Origin: an uncultured Rhizobiaceae group bacterium
GTDB lineage: Bacteria > Pseudomonadota > Alphaproteobacteria > Rhizobiales > Rhizobiaceae
NCBI GenBank assembly: GCA_937930845.1
Contig: CALHBJ010000001.1
Span: forward strand, 62,001-126,000
Direction of reading: 5' to 3'
DNA length: 64,000 nt
Shown here one piece after another: positions 8,588 to 16,226 of the stretch (position 1 is the first letter of the stretch; every line of letters begins with the position of its first letter). The position numbers were made by a program, and so were the translations under genes. The notes below the pieces were generated by a model. That model was given only the letters and a program-made list of their open reading frames with translations, was not told the DNA's origin and ran no database searches.

Positions 8588-9919
8588 ATGGCTTCAAAAC
8601 TGGCTGAGTTCGCTAAACAAAATGGCGTGCAATATTTTATGGTGTCGTTCACTGATCTGTTTGGTGGACAGCGCGCAAAATTGGTCCCAGCGTCCGCAAT
8701 AGCCGACATGGAAGAAGATGGTGCAGGCTTTGCCGGCTTTGCCACCTATCTCGATATGACGCCGGCACATCCTGACATGCTGGCTGTTCCAGACCCCTCT
8801 TCCGTGATCCAACTTCCGTGGAAAAAAGACGTGGCATGGGTCGCGGGAAACTGTGTGATGGAAGATGAAGACGTCGCGCAAGCACCGCGCAACGTATTGC
8901 GCAAGCTGATCGCAGAAGCTGCCGACGAAGGCATGCACGTCAAGACGGGTATTGAAGCAGAATTTTTCCTGCTGACACCAGATGGATCGGAAATATCTGA
9001 TCCTTTCGATACGGCTGCAAAGCCCTGTTACGATCAGCAAGCGGTTATGCGCCGCTATGATGTCGTGCGCGAAATCTGCGACTATATGCTTGAACTGGGT
9101 TGGGGGCCCTATCAAAACGACCATGAAGACGCCAATGGTCAATTCGAGATGAATTGGGAATTTGATGACGCTTTGAAGACAGCCGATAAACATTCGTTCT
9201 TCAAGTTCATGACCAAGTCAGTTGCTGAGAAACACGGCTTCCGCGCCACATTTATGCCGAAGCCGGTTGAAGGCTTAACAGGCAATGGTTGTCACGCTCA
9301 CATCTCCGTTTGGGATGCACCTGGCAGTGCTTCCAAAACAAATGTTTTTGCGACCGACAAGGGCGAAGGACAAACAGGAGAGCTTGGCCTTTCTGAAAAG
9401 GGAAAGCACTTCCTTGGCGGCATAATGAAACACGCTTCTGCATTGGCTGCGATCACCAACCCGACCGTAAACAGCTATAAGCGCATCAATGCGCCACGCA
9501 CGATGTCAGGAGCGACCTGGGCTCCCAACACAGTGACCTGGACTGGCAACAACCGCACACACATGGTGCGCGTTCCAGGGCCTGGTCGTTTCGAACTGCG
9601 CCTGCCTGATGGTGCGGTAAATCCTTATCTGTTGCAGTCTGTGATTATTGCAGCTGGTCTTGATGGTGTGCGCTCCAAAGCCGACCCGGGAAAACGTCAC
9701 GACATCGATATGTATGCCGAAGGCCACAAGATCAAAGGCGCTCCGCGTCTGCCGTTGAATATGCTTGATGCCCTGCGAGAGTTCGACAAGGACAAAGGAT
9801 TGAAAGCTGCAATGGGAGAAGAGTTCTCCGCTGCATATTTGAAACTGAAGCATCAGGAGTGGAACGATTTCACGTCACACTTCTCCCAGTGGGAAAAGGA
9901 CAACACCCTCGATATTTAA
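8588..9919 (+). CDS. gmaS: Gamma-glutamylmethylamide synthetase
   Basis: A 443-residue enzyme of the glutamine-synthetase superfamily. It shows the beta-grasp start (V-Q-Y-F-M-V-S-F-T-D), the metal/glutamate motif G-I-E-A-E-F-F-L, E-D-A-N-G-Q-F-E, and the ATP-side motif N-G-C-H-A-H-I-S. GmaS joins methylamine to glutamate with ATP to form gamma-glutamylmethylamide, the first step of methylamine use in many marine alphaproteobacteria. Its place directly after mgsABC separates it from an ordinary glutamine synthetase or glutamate-putrescine ligase. GGGAGG lies 9 bases before the ATG. Confidence 0.9.
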   Translation: MASKLAEFAKQNGVQYFMVSFTDLFGGQRAKLVPASAIADMEEDGAGFAGFATYLDMTPAHPDMLAVPDPSSVIQLPWKKDVAWVAGNCVMEDEDVAQAPRNVLRKLIAEAADEGMHVKTGIEAEFFLLTPDGSEISDPFDTAAKPCYDQQAVMRRYDVVREICDYMLELGWGPYQNDHEDANGQFEMNWEFDDALKTADKHSFFKFMTKSVAEKHGFRATFMPKPVEGLTGNGCHAHISVWDAPGSASKTNVFATDKGEGQTGELGLSEKGKHFLGGIMKHASALAAITNPTVNSYKRINAPRTMSGATWAPNTVTWTGNNRTHMVRVPGPGRFELRLPDGAVNPYLLQSVIIAAGLDGVRSKADPGKRHDIDMYAEGHKIKGAPRLPLNMLDALREFDKDKGLKAAMGEEFSAAYLKLKHQEWNDFTSHFSQWEKDNTLDI

Positions 9920-9952
9920 TCGCTCATGAGGGAAATGCGTTGAGAAGATTGA

Positions 9953-9984
9953 AGAGCCCGGTACAGCCGCACCGGGCTCTTTTT
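9953..9984 (+). terminator. Intrinsic terminator of the mgsABC-gmaS operon
   Basis: A perfect 10-bp stem AGAGCCCGGT / ACCGGGCTCT with an 8-base loop, followed by a T-run, 33 bases after the gmaS stop. Confidence 0.92.
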
Positions 9985-10067
9985 ATTGAAGGGAAATAGT
10001 TTTTCACAATATGCAAAAAGTGAGTTGCCAAACCTCGGTAATTATAACATTCTTCTTATGATGTATT

Positions 10068-10084
10068 TTTTCCTGTGAGGAAAA
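10068..10084. promoter_or_regulatory. Candidate operator, copy A, upstream of tmoX
   Basis: TTTTCC-TGTGA-GGAAAA, a 6-5-6 perfect inverted repeat, 74 bases before the tmoX ATG. It is the best copy of a motif also found before dmmD (3745-3761) and between amt and mgsA (5509-5525). Confidence 0.55.
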
Positions 10085-10158
10085 CAACGTCGGTGAACAC
10101 CAGGGTTGGGAGAGCAAAATCGACCGGGTGAACCAATACACAATTTGGGAGAATTGAA

Positions 10159-11097
10159 ATGAAACTCACTAAGATTTTAGCCTCAACAACACTTGCGGCT
10201 ACTCTGGCTTTCTCAGCGCCAGCATTCGCTGAGGATTCCAGCCAGCCTATCAAAATTCCTACACACAACTGGTCCAGCCAAATTGTTATGGCCCACGTGA
10301 TCGGCGGCATTTTCCAGAGCATGGGAAACAACGTTGAATACGTAACAGCTGATTCGCAGGCTGTATATGAAGCCATTCGCAACGGTGATGTTACAATTTC
10401 TCACGAAGTCTGGCAGTCCACCTTCGGCAAGTCGTTTTACAACGCGATGGAAAAGGGTGGCGTTATCGACGCTGGTACGCATGCTGCTACAACCCTTGAA
10501 GAAATGGGCGTTCCTAAACATGTGATCGACAACAATCTTTGCCCTGGCCTTCCCAATTGGGAAGCACTGAAGAATTGTAAGGACGTTTTCAAAACAGCCG
10601 ATTCCGGCGGTAAAGGCCGTTGGCTTGAAGGTCCACAAAGCTGGCACGGCGACCTGATGCCTGTTCGCGTTGAAGCTCTTGGCCTTGCTGATGATTACAC
10701 CGTGACATTCGCTGGTGGCGCTGATGCTCTGTGGGCGGAAATCGCTTCCGCCAAGAAAGACAACCGCGGCCTGATCGTCTTCAACTGGACACCAAACTTC
10801 ACCGATGCTGATGGTTTCGTCTTTATCGAATTCCCAGAATACAAAGAAGGCTGCCGTAAGGCTGATGGTGGCGACGGATCATGTGGTTCACCTAAAGGTT
10901 GGCTGAAGAAAGCCGCAAACTACAAGTTCCCCAAAACACATCCGGCGGCTTACACGGCTTTCTCCAAAATCTCCTTCACCACGAAGCAGATTGGTCAGAT
11001 GGCGGCGTTGGTCGATATTGACAAAATGACTCACAAAGACGCTGCCAAAAAATGGCTGGCGGATAACGAGGCTGTTTGGAAACCTTTCACACAGTAA
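10159..11097 (+). CDS. tmoX: Periplasmic substrate-binding protein of the TMAO ABC transporter
   Basis: A 312-residue binding protein of the glycine-betaine/choline (OpuAC) family. It has a classical signal peptide (about residues 1-24, ending A-P-A-F-A-E). Several tryptophans that could form an aromatic cage for a quaternary or tertiary amine are visible (T-H-N-W-S-S-Q, H-E-V-W-Q-S, F-N-W-T-P). The family can bind choline, betaine or TMAO. TMAO is inferred because the gene heads tmoXWV and lies next to tmm and tdm, as in marine Rhodobacteraceae. GGGAGAA lies before the ATG, and a hairpin terminator after it probably raises tmoX over tmoWV. Confidence 0.85.
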   Translation: MKLTKILASTTLAATLAFSAPAFAEDSSQPIKIPTHNWSSQIVMAHVIGGIFQSMGNNVEYVTADSQAVYEAIRNGDVTISHEVWQSTFGKSFYNAMEKGGVIDAGTHAATTLEEMGVPKHVIDNNLCPGLPNWEALKNCKDVFKTADSGGKGRWLEGPQSWHGDLMPVRVEALGLADDYTVTFAGGADALWAEIASAKKDNRGLIVFNWTPNFTDADGFVFIEFPEYKEGCRKADGGDGSCGSPKGWLKKAANYKFPKTHPAAYTAFSKISFTTKQIGQMAALVDIDKMTHKDAAKKWLADNEAVWKPFTQ

Positions 11098-11127
11098 AGT
11101 TGAGAGATACTACGGCTTGAAAATTGA

Positions 11128-11163
11128 ACCTCTCCCTTGGCATTGCACGGGGAGAGGTTTTTT
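11128..11163 (+). terminator. Internal terminator/attenuator between tmoX and tmoW
   Basis: A perfect 10-bp stem AACCTCTCCC / GGGAGAGGTT with a 13-base loop and a T-run. It lies in the 134-base gap after tmoX. Partial termination here would give more binding protein than ATPase and permease. Confidence 0.85.
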
Positions 11164-11231
11164 GTAGGGCAAGGTTGGGCCATCTGGTCTAACGATTGCT
11201 TTGTAAAGAATAATAGGAGGCCACTTAGTGT

Positions 11232-12302
11232 GTGGCTGGGGAAGCTGGAATGACCACCAAAAATCAAGCAAAAAAACAACCGGTCATAAAATGCAAAGGC
11301 ATTTACAAAATATTCGGGGAAGCCGTTCCCTCGCTCATACGAGAGAACAACGGCGCCATCGATGTCGAAAGCTTCAAGCAACAAGGTTGCATCTTTGGTG
11401 TGAACGACGCTTCCTTCGAGGTGTATGAAGGTGAAATGCTCGTCGTAATGGGGCTGTCCGGCTCCGGCAAATCGACATTATTGCGCTGCATCTCCCGTCT
11501 GACCGACACGACTTCCGGAAATATCTTGATCGACGGTGAAGATCTTCTGGCAATGAATTCAAAAGAGCTCATCGAACTTCGGCGTAACAAAATGGGCATG
11601 GTCTTTCAGAGCTTTGCCCTTTTGCCTCACAAGACAGTTCTTGAGAACATCGCTTTTCCTCTCCAGGTCAAAGGTATGAGCACGAAGGAAAGCATTGAAC
11701 GTGCATCCGCGATGATTGACCTTGTCAGCTTAAGTGGTCGGGAAAACTATTATCCGCGGCAACTTTCTGGCGGACAACAACAGCGCGTTGGCATTGCCCG
11801 TTCCCTGGCCGTTGAACCGGATATCTGGTTTTTGGACGAGCCATTCTCTGCCCTTGACCCGTTGATACGGAAAGAAATGCAGGATGAATTCCTGCGCCTT
11901 CAGGGCCTGTTGAACAAAACCATCTTGTTTGTCACCCATGATTTTGATGAGGCCCTGCGCCTCGCTGACCGAATTGCAATTATGAAAGACGGTGTGATTG
12001 AACAAATCGATGCACCAGCGAACATCGTCCTCAATCCAGCGACAGAATATGTGGCCAAATTCACCAACGAGGTTCCTCGTGAGAAAGTGCTCAAATGTTC
12101 TGATGTCATGGAGAAAGAGGACAAAAATACAAAAAAGATGAGTTCAATAAAAGTGCCTGCAAATGCCATTATTGAAACGGTTGCTGAAGAAGTCCTGAAT
12201 GAATCCAAGCCGGTGCCTGTTGTCGATGAAACGGGCAAGACGGTTGGTGTGCTCAACCGGACTTCGATCATTCATGTGTTGTTTGGCAAGCACGAGCACT
12301 GA
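11232..12302 (+). CDS. tmoW: ATPase subunit of the TMAO ABC transporter
   Basis: A 356-residue ABC ATPase of the glycine-betaine/proline (ProV/OpuAA) class. The Walker A is G-L-S-G-S-G-K-S-T, the signature L-S-G-G-Q-Q-Q-R-V and the Walker B I-W-F-L-D-E-P. The last 90 residues form a short regulatory tail in place of full CBS pairs. The GTG at 11232 is 11 bases after AGGAGG; an ATG at 11250 is the alternative. It powers the TmoV permease and is followed by tmoV after 17 bases. Confidence 0.87.
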   Translation: MAGEAGMTTKNQAKKQPVIKCKGIYKIFGEAVPSLIRENNGAIDVESFKQQGCIFGVNDASFEVYEGEMLVVMGLSGSGKSTLLRCISRLTDTTSGNILIDGEDLLAMNSKELIELRRNKMGMVFQSFALLPHKTVLENIAFPLQVKGMSTKESIERASAMIDLVSLSGRENYYPRQLSGGQQQRVGIARSLAVEPDIWFLDEPFSALDPLIRKEMQDEFLRLQGLLNKTILFVTHDFDEALRLADRIAIMKDGVIEQIDAPANIVLNPATEYVAKFTNEVPREKVLKCSDVMEKEDKNTKKMSSIKVPANAIIETVAEEVLNESKPVPVVDETGKTVGVLNRTSIIHVLFGKHEH

Positions 12303-12319
12303 TTGCTGAGGGGATCAAC

Positions 12320-14428
12320 ATGCTGAATTCTTTCAAACAATCGAAATTACAACAGTTCGCACTGCTCTTAGTTGTTTTCATCACGCTGTGTTGGCTTGTG
12401 CCAAAGCCCGATGATTACAAATATCTGGTCAGTGCAGCCACCTCCAATACCGGGTCTGACAATTGGTTGTGGCGCTTGCCTGATCTCATTGCATGGCTGC
12501 CGTTATGGCTGGCTGATGGAATTAATTATGTGATGTTCGACTGGATAACCGTCGACGTCTACAATGAAGACCTTGAAGAAAATGAATCAATCTCCGTGGT
12601 CAAAGAGATTACGCGATCACTTTCCTGGTTCGTTTTGTTTTTCATACAAACCATCCGAGAATTCCTGGTTGGTGGGTTGAAGACTATTGTAACTTTCACA
12701 AGCTGGGATTTCATCAATGATAATCCCTGGGCGAAACTGCCCGGACTGCCTTGGACTGTTGTAACGGGTGCTGCAATCCTGCTCGGCTTCAATTTGGGTG
12801 GTCGGTTTCTGGCGATTTTGGTTGGTGCGTCCCTCACCTACATCTCATTGTTTGGTCAATGGGAACCAGCGATGAAGACTCTCTCGCTGGTGCTGGTGGC
12901 GGCATCAATATCTGTTGTTTTCGGTCTCCTATTGGGCATTGCCGCCTATCGCAGCAAGCTTGTTGAAGCCGCTTTGTCGCCCGTTCTGGGCATAGCGCAG
13001 ACCATGCCTCAATTCTCATATCTGGTGCCGATGTTTGTCTTGTTTGGACTGGGCGATCATGCGGGCGCGCTGGCAACCATCGTATTTGCAACGCCACCTA
13101 TGGTGCGCCTCACCCTGTTGGGACTCAAATCTGTCCCAAGTGAAGTGGTTGAAGCTGGATTGATGAGCGGTTGCACCCGTCGCCAACTGATGTTTGGCGT
13201 CATGTTACCAGCAGCACGACAAAACATTCTTGTCGGAGTCAATCAGGTGATCATGCAATGCCTCGCTATGGTGGTTATTGCTTCGCTTATCGGAGCAACG
13301 GGCATTGGCGACGACCTGCTCAAGGCTCTGAACGGCTTGAAATTGGGCAAAGCATTTGAACTTGGTGTTTGCATTGTTCTTATGGCCATTACGCTCGACA
13401 AGCTGTCGCTTGCCTGGGCGAACAAGCCCATCGACTATTTCGCCGATCTGAGTTTTTCCCAACGTCACCGCAACAAGTTTATTCTGCTGGCAATCCTGGC
13501 TGCTGGCGTCCTGCTTGCGCTCATCGGGCGCTATGTGTTTGGCGATGGCATAAATTACTTTTTCATCATCGATACCAACAAGGGTCTGACGACTGAAAGC
13601 TATTTGGATGCTGGCATCGACTGGATGGTCACCTCTTGGTTCCAGCCTTTGGAAGCTTTCAAGGCCTGGGTTTTTGTGGATGTTTTGGAGCCCGTCAGAA
13701 GTGCCTTCAGGGGCATGCCAGCGATAGCCACGTTCACCCTTGTGATGGGTGTGGGTTACATCATCGGCGGGGTCCGATCGGCCCTGGTCGTGGGTGCCTA
13801 CCTCTTGTTCATCGCGTTGACTGCCTGGTGGGACCGGGCGCTGACCACAGCCTATTTCGTTGCAATCGCTTTGGTTATTGCCGGAAGCTTAGGGGCGCTA
13901 TTGGGGATATTGTGCGCACGAAGCAACAGAGCTTCCAAGGTCGCCCTAATTATGTGCGATACGCTTCAAACCTTTCCGTCCTTCATATATCTCATTCCGG
14001 CAATCATGCTGTTTCAGGTGTCGAACATCGCCGTATTAATCGCGATTACACCCTATGCGATGATTCCGGCTCTGCGTTACACAATTGAAGGTTTGCGCAA
14101 TGTGTCGCCTGCCTTGCAGGATGCTGGCTCTATGTCTGGCGTGAGCCGGATGCAAAGACTGATCTCAATTGAATTGCCCCTCGCCTTTCCGCACATCGTT
14201 TTGGGTATCAACCAAACCGTCATGTTCGCGCTGGCCATGGTGATCATCGGCGCCATGATTGGCAGTACGGAAGACCTCGGCGAACTCATTTTGGGTTCTC
14301 TGTCTGATGCCCAGGGCATCGGCAAAGGGCTCATTTTGGGACTCAATGTTGCGTTTATGGGCCTCATTATTGACCACCTGCTCAATACCTGGGCCCGGGA
14401 ACGCAAGGAAGCATTGGGCTTAGCCTGA
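12320..14428 (+). CDS. tmoV: Permease of the TMAO ABC transporter, two fused membrane modules
   Basis: A 702-residue inner-membrane protein with two binding-protein-dependent transport modules in one chain. Each has an EAA coupling loop: G-L-K-S-V-P-S-E-V-V-E-A-G near residue 270 and G-L-R-N-V-S-P-A-L-Q-D-A-G near residue 590. Ordinary glycine-betaine permeases are half this size and pair up, so this fused form replaces a dimer and is typical of TmoV. The region between the modules holds extra membrane spans. tmm starts 27 bases after its stop, so uptake and oxidation genes are one operon. Confidence 0.87.
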   Translation: MLNSFKQSKLQQFALLLVVFITLCWLVPKPDDYKYLVSAATSNTGSDNWLWRLPDLIAWLPLWLADGINYVMFDWITVDVYNEDLEENESISVVKEITRSLSWFVLFFIQTIREFLVGGLKTIVTFTSWDFINDNPWAKLPGLPWTVVTGAAILLGFNLGGRFLAILVGASLTYISLFGQWEPAMKTLSLVLVAASISVVFGLLLGIAAYRSKLVEAALSPVLGIAQTMPQFSYLVPMFVLFGLGDHAGALATIVFATPPMVRLTLLGLKSVPSEVVEAGLMSGCTRRQLMFGVMLPAARQNILVGVNQVIMQCLAMVVIASLIGATGIGDDLLKALNGLKLGKAFELGVCIVLMAITLDKLSLAWANKPIDYFADLSFSQRHRNKFILLAILAAGVLLALIGRYVFGDGINYFFIIDTNKGLTTESYLDAGIDWMVTSWFQPLEAFKAWVFVDVLEPVRSAFRGMPAIATFTLVMGVGYIIGGVRSALVVGAYLLFIALTAWWDRALTTAYFVAIALVIAGSLGALLGILCARSNRASKVALIMCDTLQTFPSFIYLIPAIMLFQVSNIAVLIAITPYAMIPALRYTIEGLRNVSPALQDAGSMSGVSRMQRLISIELPLAFPHIVLGINQTVMFALAMVIIGAMIGSTEDLGELILGSLSDAQGIGKGLILGLNVAFMGLIIDHLLNTWARERKEALGLA

Positions 14429-14455
14429 CGAATGGCAATTGGAGGAAAGACGGCT

Positions 14456-15793
14456 ATGAAACGTGTTGCAATAATTGGTGCTGGTCCATCGGGTCTTGCA
14501 CAAATGAGAGCATTTCAATCCGCTAAAAATAACGGAGAAGAAATTCCCGAAATTGTTTGCTTTGAAAAACAGGCCGACTGGGGCGGATTGTGGAACTACA
14601 CATGGCGCACCGGTCTGGACGAGTATGGCGAACCTGTTCATGGCTCAATGTACCGCTACCTGTGGTCCAATGGTCCCAAGGAAGGTCTGGAATTTGCGGA
14701 CTATTCTTTTGAAGAGCATTTTGGAAAGCAGATCGCATCCTACCCTCCCCGCGCGGTTCTGTTCGATTACATACAAGGTCGAGTGGAAAAAGCCGGCGTT
14801 CGTGACTGGATCAAGTTTCGCACTCCGGTTCGAAATGTGGAATGGGATGACGCCGCAAAAACGTTCACCGTAACTTCCCATGACCTTTTGAATGACAAGG
14901 TGAGCACAGAGCAGTTCGACAATGTTGTTTGCTGTAGCGGACATTTCTCGACGCCAAATGTTCCTGAGTTCGATGGGTTGGACCGCTTCAATGGCCGGGT
15001 TTTACATGCCCATGATTTTCGGGATGCTGTTGAGTTCGCGGGAAAAGATATTCTCATAATTGGCACTTCATATTCGGCCGAAGACATCGGTTCTCAGTGT
15101 TGGAAATATGGTGCAAAGACAATCACCGTCAGCCACCGAACAGCCGCTATGGGTTATAAATGGCCCGACAATTGGACCGAAGTTCCCCTGCTGACAAAGG
15201 TGGTTGGCAATACGTGCACTTTCAAAGACGGCTCTACCAAAGAAGTTGATGCCATAATTCTTTGCACGGGATACCTACACCATTTTCCATTTATGGCCGA
15301 AGACCTGAAACTGCGCACGACAAACCGGCTGGCAACAGCGAGCCTCTACAAGGGTGTCGCATTGGTCGACAACCCCGCATTGATGTATATTGGGATGCAG
15401 GACCAGTGGTTCACGTTCAACATGTTCGATGCCCAGGCCTGGTGGGCGCGGGATGTGATTATGGGCAAAATAAGAACGCCCGATACGGCGACTATGAAAG
15501 CTGATGTGGAAGATCGCGTGGCGCGTGAGGACCAGGTCGAAGACGACTATGATGCCATTTGGTACCAAGGCGACTATGTGAAAGAGCTCATATTGGAAAC
15601 GGACTATCCGACCTTCGATGTTGAAGGTGCCTGCCAGGCTTTCAAACAATGGAAAGGCCACAAAAAGAAGGACATCATGACCTTCAGAGACAACAGCTAT
15701 CAATCTGTTATCACTGGCACTATGGCGCCGGCTCACCACACACCCTGGAAAGATGCCATGGACGATTCACTTGAAAGCTATATGCAGAACTGA
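14456..15793 (+). CDS. tmm: Trimethylamine monooxygenase (bacterial flavin monooxygenase)
   Basis: A 445-residue FAD- and NADPH-dependent monooxygenase that oxidises trimethylamine to TMAO. The FAD motif I-G-A-G-P-S-G is at residues 7-13. The flavin-monooxygenase fingerprint region [11 protein letters not shown] lies mid-protein. The NADPH motif is I-G-T-S-Y-S-A-E-D. The ATG at 14456 is chosen because GGAGG lies upstream and the length then matches characterised Tmm proteins; an in-frame ATG at 14432 lacks a ribosome site. Flavin monooxygenases vary in substrate, but the flanking tmoXWV and tdm leave little doubt here. Confidence 0.93.
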   Translation: MKRVAIIGAGPSGLAQMRAFQSAKNNGEEIPEIVCFEKQADWGGLWNYTWRTGLDEYGEPVHGSMYRYLWSNGPKEGLEFADYSFEEHFGKQIASYPPRAVLFDYIQGRVEKAGVRDWIKFRTPVRNVEWDDAAKTFTVTSHDLLNDKVSTEQFDNVVCCSGHFSTPNVPEFDGLDRFNGRVLHAHDFRDAVEFAGKDILIIGTSYSAEDIGSQCWKYGAKTITVSHRTAAMGYKWPDNWTEVPLLTKVVGNTCTFKDGSTKEVDAIILCTGYLHHFPFMAEDLKLRTTNRLATASLYKGVALVDNPALMYIGMQDQWFTFNMFDAQAWWARDVIMGKIRTPDTATMKADVEDRVAREDQVEDDYDAIWYQGDYVKELILETDYPTFDVEGACQAFKQWKGHKKKDIMTFRDNSYQSVITGTMAPAHHTPWKDAMDDSLESYMQN

Positions 15794-15827
15794 CGCGAGA
15801 TTCAGTTTCTCGAAGTGAGTCCTGCCC

Positions 15828-16223
15828 CTAGACTTTGTTCAGCTTCACCAGGCTGATGGCAACACGCTCAAATGCTTCCATTAACCTGGTCTTGGATGAA
15901 ACCGCTATTGCGACCTCATCCAAGGCCAGGTTCATACAAAATAGCCAATCATCGGCATGTGATTGAGTGATCGATATGTGCTCGTGCATTTGCTTTAAAT
16001 TTAGGTGGTGGTGTTTCTCGAGATAATATTTTCGACCACCCATAAACCCACACAAAAAATTAAACTGCTCGATTCTGGAGTGAGCCACACCATGTCCATC
16101 CATGTGTAGTTCCAAAATGCTGCGGCCACGTGGATGGGTTTCGATCAGATCATAAAATCGCTCGACCAAGGCCCGAACGATTTCCTCGCCGCCAATTTCA
16201 TCAACAAGACTGTTTGCGGACAT
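15828..16223 (-). CDS. Group II-type truncated haemoglobin in the tdm operon
   Basis: A 131-residue globin of the 2-on-2 (truncated) family. The probable key residues are Tyr24 (B10, in R-F-Y-D-L), His80 (proximal F8, in Q-M-H-E-H-I-S-I) and Trp93 (G8, in D-D-W-L-F-C-M), a set typical of groups II and III. F-L-C-G-F-M-G-G-R-K-Y-Y matches the E-helix/glycine region of group II. It starts 3 bases after the tdm stop on the same strand, so it is almost certainly co-transcribed, and it converges on tmm. Possible jobs are O2 supply or storage for the oxygen-dependent Tmm and DmmABC, or NO/peroxide handling; the sequence does not choose. Confidence 0.87.
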   Translation of the reverse strand: MSANSLVDEIGGEEIVRALVERFYDLIETHPRGRSILELHMDGHGVAHSRIEQFNFLCGFMGGRKYYLEKHHHLNLKQMHEHISITQSHADDWLFCMNLALDEVAIAVSSKTRLMEAFERVAISLVKLNKV

Positions 16224-16226
16224 AGC

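Noticed and set aside
10159-14428. tmoXWV read as a choline or glycine-betaine transporter (choXWV/proXVW)
   Set aside because: The fused double permease and the direct join to tmm favour TMAO; choline oxidation genes (betA/betB) are absent.
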